Below, piece by piece: positions 12,603 through 25,500 of a stretch of 64,000 bases of DNA. This DNA comes from Agrypnia vestita. Its lineage: Eukaryota; Arthropoda; Insecta; Trichoptera; Phryganeidae. Position 1 is the first letter of the stretch; each line of letters starts with the position of its first letter. The notes beneath the pieces were generated by a model. That model saw nothing but the letters and a program-made list of their open reading frames with translations, made no database searches and was not told where the DNA came from. The stretch is taken from contig JADDOH010002005.1 of the NCBI GenBank assembly GCA_016648135.1, positions 140,897 through 204,896 on the forward strand. Direction: 5' to 3'. Position numbers and translations under genes: made by a program.

Positions 12603-14215
12603 AACGCACATTGCCACTTTATCACTAATTAAATATAATTTATACAGGCCCACTTTCGTAAAAATTTTACCTCTTGCTTTTAGTTCTACACTAGTTCTAA
12701 CTTCTAGTTGATTTTAAAATTGTCTGATACGAAATTTGTGAAAAAGTGTTTTTAGTGCTTTTTAAAAATAAAACTGATGCACCATTCCTAAATATGGAGG
12801 GCAAAGATTTCCACACTTTTGGATCTACCATAGTTAATGCCTTTTCATTGAACTTAATCTTCTGGCAACATGATTAGTTCTACAGTTCTTCCTGCGGCTG
12901 GGGTTTTATCTGCCAATCTGAGATTTCAATGTTTTATTTATGAAGAAGAGCTTTGCCATGTTATGTTTTGCATTGAACACATCGGTCAACACAATTTAAA
13001 ATGTTATTAAGTAGGTATATTGCAATCTATACCATTCTTTAACCTCTGGTAACCAGCGTCTTCATTAAAAATGTTTATAGATTCTATAGCAACTGTATAT
13101 TTTTTTGTTATTTTAATAATCCAAGTGTATTTATTACAGTAGCTTACTTAAAAAATAGTAATAAGTATTTATGTATTACAATGTGTAAGGAGATTGGTGT
13201 AGTCCCACACATTCAATTTACAGTATACATATATTGAATAATAATACAATCAAGAAATAATAATAACTCTTAATAATTGTGTGCGCGTTATACAAAGTTA
13301 GTTAAAGGATATACATATGTATTTGAGTCATAAACTTAAATTATTTTCAAACCAACCGAATATTTATAAAATTATGAAACCGATCTGATGGTATGATCTG
13401 GCTAGTTGCTGCCCAAAGTTTGAAATTACTCGTCAATTTATGAATTGTAAAAATGTTTTGATTAGTCAAGAATTATGAATTTTTGTATCGTTATTAAATT
13501 GTTTTGTGCGGTGAAATGTTCGACTAATTTTATTGAATTAATAATTTAGTTAAAATTAATTACTCTTATTGTCACTTAGGTTTATTTTTATATTATTATA
13601 TTGTAATAAACAATGTTTAATCAAACCATAAAACTATTCACCGTCATATTACACCTGTCTATAAAAACTTAGTTACTTCTACATACATAGTTCTTTTATG
13701 TACTAATCAATGTTAATAGAAAGCTAGAATAAAATGGAATGCACTTTTAGATATATCTGAAGTTGGTTAGTCATGCAGTGCAGATATCTACTACTAGCAT
13801 TAAAAAACCTGGGACCCCATCACATAAATGTCAAATATATTGCGAAATAAAAATACTAAAATAAAATATGAATATCTATTTATTTTATTAATACATACTT
13901 AAAAATTAACTGTGTTCTTTTGTCCTTATTAGTACTTATTATAAAAACACAGGAGTATTCAAAGAACATGCTGATAAGGATGCATTTTACTGATAAGAAT
14001 TTAAAATTATTTTCCTACATCAGAAAATTGAAAAATAAAATAACTCTGGTAACAGATGAGACTGAACAGAATGAGTCCAGTTGTAACTATTTTTTTAATT
14101 ATCAATTCAATCAATTATGAGAGAAAATGATTTGATTAGAAACAAATTGACTAGTATTTATATTGAAATGAATGGACATTGAGTTGATTTTTATGATAAA
14201 TATACCATATATGTA
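12603..14215. other. 3' flank of the upstream ppk copy
   Basis: AT-rich sequence matching, in patches, the 3' flank of copy 2 (29434-31120). Example: AATATGGAGG-AAAGATTTCC at about 12793 and 29615. It includes the probable 3' UTR. AATAAA-type polyadenylation words are frequent and none can be singled out. Confidence 0.5.
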
Positions 14216-14925
14216 TATTGATATAGGCGCCTGAGTATGAACAAAAATCCCACAATAGTGTTCAACACCTGGAAAGGCTAAGAGCCCACCGAACTATAGC
14301 TAAATGGTCATAGTTTCCCAAATAGCACCCTTTCCGAGAAGTGATTGGCTGGGTCATCTCCGCCGCCATCGAAAGAATATAAAAGCCATGAACGTTTACC
14401 ATCTGGCAGGTTAATCTGTTCGGAAAGCGCTTCCAACAGCCCTCGCTTTCTTAGGAGGTGTCCAGGAGGTATTATTGACGAACCTAGAGAACCATATCAC
14501 CGCCGCAGTTGAGTCTTCTCCTGGTGGACTGAGTCGGTACCAATTAGAGTTTGTCTGAAGCTCGAGTCAAATTGTATGTTCATCTCCAAAATATCTCTCA
14601 GCCTGAGATTTCACCGGTCTTACCGTCGAACTTTTTCTCTCTATAATATAATAGCCGGCAAACATCTTGAACAATGGCTTCGGCTGTGCAGAAGACAAAT
14701 TTTGGGTCTCAGGGGTGAGGTAGTATGGATTGTACATGCGTAAACTTTCCCCCACAAGATGTTTGTCGGCTACTGTACCTGTGCATATTTTCAATGTGTT
14801 TTTTTAAAATATTTATATTGTTTTCTTGAAATTAAATGAATTCTTGTTGTGATAAAAACTTCTCCTTATTTCCACGCCCTTGTCACTTGTGCATATATTG
14901 AAACAATCCGATCCGTTTCAATATA
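14216..14925 (+). mobile_element. Solo-LTR-like insertion with promoter features
   Basis: This block interrupts the alignment between the two units: AAATATACCA on its left and CACTTTTAG on its right are adjacent in unit 2 near 31115. It is GC-richer than its surroundings, has a TATA-like box (AATATAAAAG) at about 14377 and no coding frame. That suggests a solo LTR, but matching TSDs and the exact ends were not resolved. Confidence 0.4.
14648..14777. mobile_element. Small MITE, AGCCGGCAAACATCTTG family, copy 1
   Basis: Ends AGCCGGCAAACATCTTG and the complement CAAGATGTTTGTCGGCT enclose about 95 bp. The same family occurs at 44123-44264 with TA flanks. It is nested in the LTR-like block. Confidence 0.7.
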
Positions 14926-15179
14926 ATAAACACTTTTAGTTTTAACAGTTAATAATAAAATTGAGAAGGATATTTTTTTTCATTTATTCACACCAAATCG
15001 ATTGCTCAACTATGTCCTTTAAAAGTTCTATGGGAAAAATGAATAAGTAATAATGGATAAGTATTTTATTTCTACATTGGAAAATTGAAAAATAACTCCT
15101 GTACAAGCTGATAGCAGATGACACGGAAAAGAGTTAGAGGCAGGTGACACTGTGCTAGTAGTCGGCTGTTATCACGTCA

Positions 15180-15315
15180 ACAGTTTCTTTGTCCCTCATT
15201 ATACTTACTTTATATATTTACTGAACTTGTACATCTTCATTTGCTCCCAGAGCTTAACTCCGGAGAGAAATAAACATCAACAATCAAAACACGCTTTCAT
15301 TCCAGGAACTCCAAA
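15180..15315 (+). repeat. Dispersed repeat with polyadenylation-like end, copy 1
   Basis: Shares CTTGTACATCTTCA, TTGCTCCCAG, AGAAATAAACA and CTTTCATTCCA, in order, with 32915-33015. The arrangement resembles the 3' part of an LTR with an AATAAA signal, but no partner LTR or coding region was found. Confidence 0.45.
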
Positions 15316-15524
15316 CCTTACCTAAACATAGATAGATTTAGACCAGATAAAATAACCACCCTTTGATGCAGATTTATGAAAACTCGGACTATTCTGTGGA
15401 AATTCAGAGCTGCATTCTTCCGGATGAAAAAGGAATTACGCAGCCATGACCTAAACCTAAATTTACATATAAGAATGATACAATGTTCCCTGTAATTTAA
15501 TGTTATATATATATTCCCATTTTA

Positions 15525-15850
15525 TATGGAATGGAATCATGGACACTCACTGAAATAATGCTGAAGCGACTTGAAGCATTTTCAATGTGAATCTACAAAT
15601 GGATTCTAAATATAACTAAATATAAAGGAAAAAGAAATCCGTAAAACAATTGAAACCTGAAAATTACAATATTTTGGCCATTTCATGAGACATCCGGTTC
15701 CATCAGATCCTGCATCTCATCATTCAAGGCAAAATTGTGAGCAGAAAAGGTCCCGGGAGACGAAGAACATCCTGGATGAAAATCTTAAGGCAATGGTTCG
15801 GGAAATCCACGGTTCAACAATTTCGAGATGCTGCTAGCAAGGTTATGTCA
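15525..15850 (+). mobile_element. RTE-like LINE C-terminal relic
   Basis: The + strand reads GMESWTLTE, LKRLEAFSM, HLIIQGKI, GPGRRRTSWMK and LRQWFGKST across minor frame slips and stops. These match the reverse-transcriptase C terminus of insect RTE-like LINEs. Decayed and non-functional; it lies in the spacer between the duplicated units. Confidence 0.7.
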
Positions 15851-16084
15851 TAAGCGATAAGATAATCACAATTTCACTGTCAGCAGACTTTTGCTAGGTA
15901 ATGACCGCAATAACTCAAAATGCAAATAATCCAATGGTCAAAAAAGACAGAAATAAATTGGTTGTATCTTTGCTAAATCCTACCGTCTACAGATCTAATT
16001 CTGATTTCTGAACCCAGCCGGTGCTCGGAAACTCGTTGGTATTGTACAACTCAGGACAGGGTACTTATTTAGGGGAATTTTATA

Positions 16085-16265
16085 TATAGATTGATTATTA
16101 GAGTAGCTTATTGGTGTAGTGGCTATGTATAAGAACCCATTCCAGGACACCAGCAAGTTAGTCCTGTTTTCATAGCACAGGCATTTAGCCTTGTTTAAAA
16201 ATAATAAGAATATTGATGCGATACGAATTCCGTGTTCGCACATCTGTTTAAAAAAAGACTTGCAT
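16085..16265 (+). mobile_element. tRNA-derived SINE-like repeat, copy 1
   Basis: Contains TTGGTGTAGTGGC (A-box-like), CCAGGACACCAGCAAGTTAG and a CATAGCACAGGCAT body, then a tail with AGAATATTGATG. The B box region seen in the other copies is deleted here. Related copies in the opposite orientation lie at 23318-23470 and 30290-30490. Confidence 0.6.
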
Positions 16266-17010
16266 AATATATTTAATAATATTGTCATTGTCTTATTTTT
16301 TACATTTTATATAATTTTTTATTTTCTCTTTCTCTATATATTATTTTCTTCTCCTGTTTCAAACATAAATTTGATATGTAATACTATATTGTAATATGTA
16401 TCTATGTACAAAAACCCATCTACATATTATCAATTTTTTAGGAAAGAACAAAGAAAGATTTTTTTTCAAGGTTATTCAATAAACTGAAAATTTAAATTCT
16501 ATGATGTATCAGTTGACGTGTCATTGTGTATTTTTTTGAACTTCAAACTCACGGGATACTTTTTAGATTATTTCACTTCCAATGGTTCAACGGAAAATTT
16601 TTCATTGTGTTGTGTATAGAACCGTTTCCAACTAAATTTTCAAACTTAATATGTAACTCAAAAACGCATGTAGATAGGTTTTTGTATTATTAAACCATTG
16701 ATTTTCTTAATTAATATTTTTGTGCGTCACTGCCCCCACCCTGCGACGGGTTGTGCCTTCCTATACTGCCACCCTAACTGAGGGGTATTAATTTCATTTC
16801 ATTAAGCGCTGAAATTTGATAAAATCTTTCCCATTAAAAGGATTTTAACCCATTCCTTACCAAATTTTTTGCTGAATTAAATTAAATGTAGAGTTGGACG
16901 ATGAGGAAAGAAGGTCCTAAAGAGAAAAATTTGGAGGTGTTGGCCTTCCTCAAGCTGAAGCTCAATGAGAAGATGTGAAGACAGGGAGAATTGGAAGAGA
17001 CCTACATCCA

Positions 17011-17165
17011 GATTGATAAATTGTATACAGTTTACAGCTATTTTTTCTTACAATTTATCTCCGGCTGCAACTTTGTACCTACTTGCTAACTTTGATAAAT
17101 TGTATACAGTTTACAGCTATTTTTTCTTACAATTTATCTCCGGCTGCAACTTTGTACCTACGTCT
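17011..17165. repeat. Two-copy tandem duplication, about 78-bp period
   Basis: The block from TTGATAAATTGTATACAG to AACTTTGTACCTAC occurs at about 17015 and again at about 17093, nearly identical, so this is a recent local duplication. Confidence 0.85.
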
Positions 17166-17509
17166 ATCTTTATTAAATGCTTTTCTTCTAAAGGCTCAGT
17201 AATGGGCACCGTAATTTTATCTGATAATAATATATTGAAGTTTATTTATTTATTTACTATTTAGTGAAAGTTGAAGTAACCTCAAGATAGTCAAGAGCAG
17301 TTAATGTTTGATCTCTGTTGGTTGGTTGAATATTATCTGCATGTAAAATGCAAAACTGGTACATACCAGAAAAGAATCCTCCAACAGTAAGATCTCACAC
17401 AATAATGGTATTACACGGTATTACACAGTTTAGTTCATCGCTACTTGCCTCCGCATCTGTCCCACGTGGGATGCCACATGTAAAGTGGGGCCGATACTTT
17501 TAATTTATA

Positions 17510-17650
17510 AACTGTCAAATGATTTCTGCTGTCAAATGTCTGTCAAATGCTGATGATATAGTTTTACACTTCTAGTTTTTCTCATAATTTTTATAATTTA
17601 TAAACTGTCAAATGATTTCATTTGCTGACGATATAGTTTTACACTTCTCG
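17510..17650. repeat. Diverged two-copy tandem duplication
   Basis: AATTTATAAACTGTCAAATG and GATATAGTTTTACACTTCT occur twice within 140 bp, with indels in the second copy. Confidence 0.6.
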
Positions 17651-17946
17651 TTCAAACTACAGTTTGAAAGTATATTGAGTTGATTAAATTGATTACAAAA
17701 AGCTCAACTAATTGACAATAAAAATATTGAATATTAGATATGAATAAAATATTTTTACCTCATTGCTATAAAATAAGTCAAAGTCCATACAGTAGTACTG
17801 GAAGGGTTAAAATATGATCAATGTTCCATAAAGATTTTTTATAATATTACTCTGATATCTTCTAGAGGCGTTCACAACGTTGTGCGATTTCAATATGTTT
17901 TGGAAAAAATCTGGTTTGTACATTGAATTTTATTAAACCATATTAA

Positions 17947-18556
17947 AGGTTGAAACATACTACTAAAACGCAATGCGACGTGACGTGTCGACACTTGATG
18001 CGAATCGTGCACATGTACAAGACTCCATGTGATGCAACAACACGCTTTTCTAGTATCATTGCTTCGCGAAGGACGGAAGCGTACTGATGTGGCCATTGAT
18101 TTACTATTTAAAGACGAGCTGGATGAAGATTTTGAACAGTTGAATAAAAAAAAATGCTTCCCAAGCATTATTTCTAATACTATGATCACTGTGATAGCCT
18201 GAACTCATATCATATAACACTGGGTACCTTTTTACAAATTCTATTAATTGCTCATCCGACATTTTAAACAAAAACTAACAAAAAAATATCTATAAACCAA
18301 GAATGTTCTTGAAAGACTGACGCACGGTATCGGATGTTAACAGGAAACACACTGCGTGCGACGCGTCGGGTGGCGTGTGTGTCCCTCTCCTAGTGAATCG
18401 CCTGGATGTTACCGCATGGGGTTGCGTTTCATCACATGGCGTATTATCTATTTGCATCTGACCACATTAAATATATGAGATTGATAAGATATTGATATAC
18501 TGACATGCGTGGCGTGGTGTGGTATAGCGTCGCGTTTTAGTAGTATGTTTCAACCT
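17947..18556 (+). mobile_element. PIF/Harbinger-like element, 610 bp
   Basis: Inverted ends AGGTTGAAACATACTACT and its complement, about 24 bp with few mismatches, flanked by TAA on both sides. A short + strand frame from ATG 18032 (LLREGRKRTDVAIDLLFKDE) could be a transposase N-terminal remnant. The element sits at the position where unit 1 carries a different transposon. Confidence 0.75.
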
Positions 18557-18826
18557 TAACTCACATGTCACACAAGCAGAATCACATTGCACAGCTATGA
18601 TATATCAGCTATCGAATCAAGCAGGCCAGATTTTTCATTGTACTATTAGAAAATTTCCATAATAATTCAGCTTCAATTCATCCATTGTATTTTATATGAA
18701 GAGCAGAATGATCAGTTGATGCACACCGACCTTTATGGCCAAATTCCGAGGCGTGACTTAAAACACTCAATTGTGTATTCACACCACAAGATAAGCATTG
18801 GTTTTAGGGGTGAATGGAAAACCATA

Positions 18827-18873
18827 GAATCCCTTGAACAGTAATAATAATATTATTACTGTTCAAGGGATTC
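18827..18873. repeat. Perfect palindrome, 23-bp arms
   Basis: GAATCCCTTGAACAGTAATA meets its own complement almost without a loop. It could extrude as a hairpin or be the remnant of an inverted-repeat element. Confidence 0.7.
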
Positions 18874-19595
18874 TTAATTAATAAATAATAATAAATAATT
18901 AATAAATAAAATAAACTATGCAAGTTACGTCAGCGTATAAAAACGTGTTTATACAATTTTTTGGCACATTTCTAAGAAACAATTATCAAACACTAACTAA
19001 AGGTAATACATATAAGGAAGAGGATAGCTATATAATTTGATATAAATGAAATAGAGACAGCACTATTCTTGGTAACAATTATGTTCGAACACTAATGATA
19101 TTTTAAAATTGCGTGATTCCAAATTGATGTCTCAGCTGTAACGCTTTAACATTGATGATTTGATCCATATCTCTGGTTGAGATTTATATTTATATATATA
19201 TATGTGGTCGAGATATAGCTATAACATAGAGAGAAAAAAGCAGCTACATTAATTCTTAAAATTATATAGCATCTCTTTTCAACAGTTTTCATAAAAATTA
19301 CAAGCTGTTGAATGTAAAATACTTAAAATAATAATAATATCCTCATAAGGCGTAACGCATCTCATGAAAATTAAAAATGTAGTGCTAAAAAACAAGTGTT
19401 TTTATTTCCATATGTGTGATTATGGAGTTCTATAAACTTACCTCCGAAACAATAAAAAAGTAAACATACTTTACAGATTTTGTCATTGAAACAGCAATGC
19501 TGTGTTAATGGCGGTGCTCGCCACCCGGAGAGGACTAATGCTTCGTTTGTGAGCATTACGAATTTTAAATTATTGGCCACATTTTTAGCACCAAC

Positions 19596-22500
19596 ATGAA
19601 AATGTCGAAAAAATCATTCAGCAATCAAAGTGGTAGTAAGTCTCAAGTTTCAACATATATTTTACGTTTCTTCCAACAATCGTATTATTTTTTGTTTTAA
19701 TTTTCTCTTAAATTTATAACCTTTGAAAATGCCTTGCCTAGCTTTCTTATCGGTTGAGGATGTCCGTGTGAGTAATGTTCTAATATTCTGCATGGTGATA
19801 CGGAGGAAGTGAATGTATTTTAATTATGTACGCAGGTGAGCTCGAATCGCCAACGCCAGCGGTGATTCTACATCCAGAACATCCGAGTGCATCCATCGGC
19901 AATGTCCCGAACCGTTCCACTAGAATGACAAAGTTCACGGCGCGCTTGTGGATGCTTTATTCTGCAGGGAAGGACCACCTGGTAGATTTTTGCGAGAACA
20001 CCACCATCCACGGCCTGAATTACATTGTGGCCCCGAATATTCATCCTTTAGAAAGGTAAAACAATCACATTATAGATGAAATAGTAGAAGACACAAAACT
20101 GTTTTGTCGTGAAAAAAGTGTGTTTCAAATTTCTAAGACAATTCCTAGCTATTGTTTGTTTATCTTACGACTACTTCATGGGTGAATTGGCTGTCTTTAA
20201 ATGCTTTTTAGTAAAATTTGTGGAGGTGTAGTTATGATTACAAGGATCTGTGGTGATGATGGAGATATTTCGGATCATAACCCATTTTTATTTTATTTTT
20301 ACTTTTTATTTTTAAAAAGACTATCGACAGGTCAGAATGACCCTAATGGATAATCATTTAGGACAAGGTAATTAGTACAGTTACACTTTACAATAAAACA
20401 TTAATACATTTTCGAAGAGTCCGTCTTGTACGCTCGAATTATTTTCGGTCAGGAGTGATATAATTTCTCTCTTAAACTGAGATTGTGTCTTAAACGATGT
20501 TGGGGTTACATGACGTGACCTCGTTGTACTGGTTTAGCATTCTAGGTAGAGGAGAGAAATAATCTATGTCGGTGTTGTAGACCTTTGTGTGGAATAGTGT
20601 TTGGGATCTCAGAGACCGGACGAGAGAGATGAATATCACAATACACAAACCCATGTTTGTGTATTGTGATATTCAACATGGCTTCATTGACTTTTTGAAT
20701 CCTATAAGCCAGTTTTCAGGGTTCAGCCGAAGAAATCGATACATATACCCCAAAGGCCGGTTTAACGGCCTCAGTGTCTACCAACATTACTCTATAGCGG
20801 CTAATAAATAGTGGATTAATGATTTGTCTCATGTTACAATTAGCAAGTGTGGGTGAGAGGCAATGGAGGAATTATATGTATGAACTTATTTGTGTCTGCG
20901 CGCAGAGCAATAGAATTATTCGACTGAAGTGTCTGCTTATTTACTAAATCTACATATTCAATTTAATATATTTATATTTCGATAAGTTTGTGGGTACATC
21001 AGGTAACTTATTCTTGAAATATTGCGCTTTGCATTTTTGTATAAAATATTTTATTTATTACTAGCTTTACATACCCGGCGTTGCACGGGTTAAGGATTAA
21101 GTTAGAAATAAATTTGTGGGAGGAGGGTTCCATTGTTTTTCAAAGCCCTTAATTAAAACAATGTTTCCATTTAATCAAGGCTGGGATAAGTGCCTTCACG
21201 ATAGCATTGTGATTCTTCTGAAACGATCTGCAGTTTAGAGCCGATCCACGCAATGTCAATATGAGAGCAATCGCTATCCCCTGGTTATCCAAAAAATTCG
21301 AAGGAGCTACCGCTTCGGATTGTTTGTGGTACGTGTTCCACAAACACTGTCTATCCAAAGTGACTTCAGTCGCGTCGACACCTGGGAGGTTTAGCCTACT
21401 CTAACCTTACGGCCTCTTTTCACTTCTTCCCAAATTTCCCGAATTGTTTGCGCTTTAGTTAATTAATCAAAATTATGTCCAGACATTGGGCACCAATCTT
21501 ACACAACACTTTTCGCTGGCACATTTCAGGATTTTCTGGGTGGTGGCTCTTACAGCTGCAGTATACTTTTCCGGTTTTCTTGCCAAGACACAGCTAGTCC
21601 GCTACGCCACGAATCCAACCGTCGTGTCCGTAAAGAAGAACTTCAGGGAGTGGTCGACAACCTTTCCAGCTATCACCGTTTGCCTCACCGACAGGGTAGA
21701 CGAAAGATTAGCCGAGGAATATATTAAGAGGTATTTCAAAATTTGAGCTATTTCATTTTATCTTAACTAGCGAAAAAATCCCACAATGCTGAAGGGAACT
21801 ATTCCCCTAAACCACATTGACCACAAATACCCAGATTTTATTTGAGACGCTGGGTGGGTTAAGAATAAATGAAGGGATGTAGGTTGCAACTATGTAGATG
21901 GTTAGGATCTGACTTGATCACAGATATTCGACAGATGATGAAGTCCTTAGGTTTCCACGGTCGTTCAGAATCTTCTGTGTATAGTTTTCTGGGATATTCT
22001 GCCGTGTATATGTGACCTCTCTGGCCAACGTTTCGGATCCCATTGCAGGGTCCATCATCACATCAGCCCTGATGATGGACCCTGCAATGGGATCCGAAAC
22101 GTTGGCCAGAGAGGTCACATATACACGGCAGAATATCCCAGAAAACTATACACAGAAGATGAAGAGTCGTTAATTTAATAATAAAGGACGTTAATAATAC
22201 TGCCACCAAATGTATGCACAACTTGCTATATTATTGTAAATGCATTTTTTCTCCGACTTACAGTACTTGGAATGTGACTCCATCGGACGAAGAACGTTTC
22301 GAGTACTACACTGGCTTCATTCGGCTGGTGGCTACCGTGTCCTTTCGCTCCAACCTGCGCCGCTTCTGGAAGTACGAGCATGACCCCACACTGGTGGGTA
22401 TAGAACTCATGGCGGTGGCTGCGGCCGTGTCCCCCGACATGCGGCTCAGAGCGATCTTGCACGAGCCTGGCTTTGCAGTCCGCTGGGTGCCTGTTATGAC

Positions 22501-25500
22501 TGAGATGGGAATATGCAGGACCTTTAATTCGGTGTTCTCTAGGTGACTGAATTTTATAGAATTTTTGAGCTGCACTGAACTTATTTAATTTTCTTTTTTG
22601 GGTGTAAGGTCTAATCATCGGAAAATTTGATCCTTTAGACTTTAAAATTGTAATCTGATTCAAGGCAAGATGATGATTCTGATCAGTAGGTAAGATGATT
22701 GCTTGATCGGTTTCAAAATTGACCATAATTTTAATGTCATGCACCCCCAATGAAAAATATCATTTTGTGTCTAATAATAAATAATCTGAAATATCCACCC
22801 TATTCCTGTTTTAGACTGGTCGACTTTATTCCTATATATATTATATATATATTCCTATATATACAAAATTGAATCAAATCGGTTAATTAAAATCTTGCCT
22901 CTGAAGAATGTTAAATATTAGGTTTTTAAAATGGTAAATTTAAGGTTATTTCTGAAAACGAGACTAGTAGGATAAGTTTTTTTTTAAATGTTATTATTTG
23001 ATTTCGAGGTGTGTGGGATTTTCAATATATTAAGATTGGCTTAACTAGTAAATCAAGCATACATTAATAAAAATCGTCAAGCAAGGGCAAAATGCTTTCA
23101 GGTACCAGAGTGTAGAAACATGGCGCCTGCAGCAGAAGGTCCCTAATTCCTTCTCTGCTGAACTACCCGAGGGAAAACTTCTCTCCTGCCACTACATGAG
23201 CAAGCAGTGCTACGCCAGACTCACCATCATCAACTCTACTGGAACGGTACCTCTTCTTCATTTAGGCTGAGGAATATATTTCTAGTATTTCTTCTAATTT
23301 TTTAATAAATAGAGATGCGATCACGGATTATGTGTCACATCAATATTCTTACTATTTTCATATTAAGCTAAATGCTTGTGCTATGAAAATAGGACTAACT
23401 TGCTGGTCTGGAGTGAGGTTCGAACCCGCTACCTTTGATTTAATTTAGTGAGGCTATTTGTATTGTTATGCTGAACAATATTACTCTGGACATTGATCTG
23501 TTCCATGTCTCTGAGAGGGTTTTCTGTAGCAGGATTCTCTTACACCTTTGGTATTTTGTTGTTTGTATATTTTCTCACTGGTTAATAATATTTACGAATT
23601 AAACATATGTTTGTAAAGTAAATGCTATATTAAAAATAAATAAATTGAATAGTTCTATTTCTAGTTTTTTCTTTGCATACAAAAGTTAGATTATGTTCAC
23701 AAGGCAGAGGGAAATGAAATTGTATATTTTCAAATCTTCAAGAGTATAAAATAGGAGTGCAGTAAAATATTCCATACGCCAAACACAAACTCATGTTGGG
23801 TTTTTAATTCTTCAACTTTTCCGTTAATGTTGTACAGCAAAGGTAGCATTCCTGCTGCCGCATGCAGCGCCTAAAGCACTTGGCTGTAGTAAAATAATAT
23901 CATGCAACTAGTTTGTTGAAAATCCATCATAGTTTAGTAATAAGATTTATCATTTAAAAAATATTGTCTTCAAACGTACAATTGAAACTTTGCTCTCGAA
24001 ATTTTTTATCGAAGTTAATTTCACAATTGATAATCGATTTTGAAAGGGAGTCGGTATCTCAATGACCTGCTCCATGAAACGCCTAACGGAACGGATGATT
24101 CACCTAATCTTAACCTTTAGTGCGCGGTTGTCGAAAATTAAAAAAGCGATAACTCTGCAGGGAAACCGAATATCGATAAGCTTTCAGAACATTTAGGCAG
24201 GAATAGACCTGGAAAGCATTATTGGTAGCTCTGTTACATTCTGTATTTTAGCTATAATTAATTGGTTTTTGCAGTACTATGTGCATTCTCCGTGGGAGAT
24301 AGCCGAAACCACCTCAACATCCACAGGGGCCGTGGAGGAGGGGCAGGAGGTGGAGGCGGTGTACCGCGCCTCGCAAGTCCGCTCGGGCCCGGAGATCAGG
24401 GGACTGAGACGAGTGCAGAGGGGTTGTCGGTACCCGAGTGAGGACATATCGTCCAACATTCCAGTTAGAAACGATTTATATCATTCATGACATTATAGTA
24501 TTAGACGAGTAACTGACAGCGATCCGGCAAACAAGGCTGACATCAATAATGTAAACGTTATGATTTGGAAACTCCATTGCAATATGCATCAAAACCTAGA
24601 TGAGAGTTTGACTAGTGAGCTAATTAAAAATAATATAGGTTAAATTTGTCCAATATGAATTTACAAACTGGATATTAGTGTAGGTTATATTGAACTGTTA
24701 ACTTAACTGAATTTTATCCTTAAATAAAATAACTTTTTGTTTAACACCACTTTATTGAGCATAAACCAACTAGTTTCAACTCACAACATTTTACACAGGA
24801 AAAACAGCTAGGAATATAAATACAAGAGTCATTGAAAACAAAAGATGCTTAAATAGTGTAGGTTATTCAGAATTTGCAATCCATTTAATAGAAAAAAACC
24901 ATGCATTTGATCAATCTTCGGGTGTAGATGTACTTCATAGAAATGACATAGGTATTCGTCTCAATAATTTAGAAGCTTTAGAAATAAAAAAATCATTAAA
25001 AACAAATAAAAAATATTTACCTAATAAACAACTAGATTTATCGCATAGTCCAATTCTAGATATATTCTCCTTCCAATTAACTACACCCACTCTCTTTCAT
25101 CCAACCCCCACCAAAGTTAACGTTCTGTCTCTTTCTTCCCTTAATGCTTTCTTGATTGCTTGTAATTCTGTTTTTGTTTAGTTAATACTGATGAAGACTC
25201 AGCTGTGAGTTGAAACTATTTGTTTTATACTCAATAAAGTGGTGTTAAACAAAAAGTTATTTTATTTAAAGATATTGTGTCTCACCACAATTTGTTTGCT
25301 TCGTGTGAAAATTTAACTGAACTTATTTGTAACCATTGTACCTGCCCGCAGGCCTACAGCAACGCCCTCTGCCAAATAGACTGCAGGAGCAGAATGTCTA
25401 TCGTCTTCTGCGGGTGCCGACCATTTTTCTACATTATTGGAAGTAATTAGCTTCTTTAATAATAAATTCACAGCTCATACATTTGCTATTTCAGTTTTCA

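Larger units (their letters stand above)
1015..15035 (+). repeat. Segmental duplication, unit 1 (upstream ppk copy)
   Basis: Blocks of similar sequence run in the same order and orientation here and in 16545-31235. They include about 1020-1350 with 16545-16980, 2590-2980 with 17780-17945, all ppk exons, the 3' flank (12603-14210 with 28907-31120) and 14930-15030 with 31130-31235. Non-coding parts are clearly diverged, so the duplication is not recent. Length differences are explained by private transposon insertions. Boundaries are approximate. Confidence 0.85.
24724..25268 (+). mobile_element. Penelope-like retroelement fragment
   Basis: The block starts with an inverted copy (about 24725-24786) of its own 3' tail (about 25208-25268), then carries the endonuclease end of the Penelope reading frame and a hammerhead-like motif. 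Inverted-then-direct terminal repeats are typical of truncated Penelope insertions. The inverted copy stops inside stem II of the hammerhead-like motif. Inserted in the intron between ppk exons 24275-24463 and 25352-25442. Confidence 0.8.

Noticed and set aside
22226..22750. 174-codon - strand frame
   Set aside because: Antisense shadow of the ppk exon 22264-22542.
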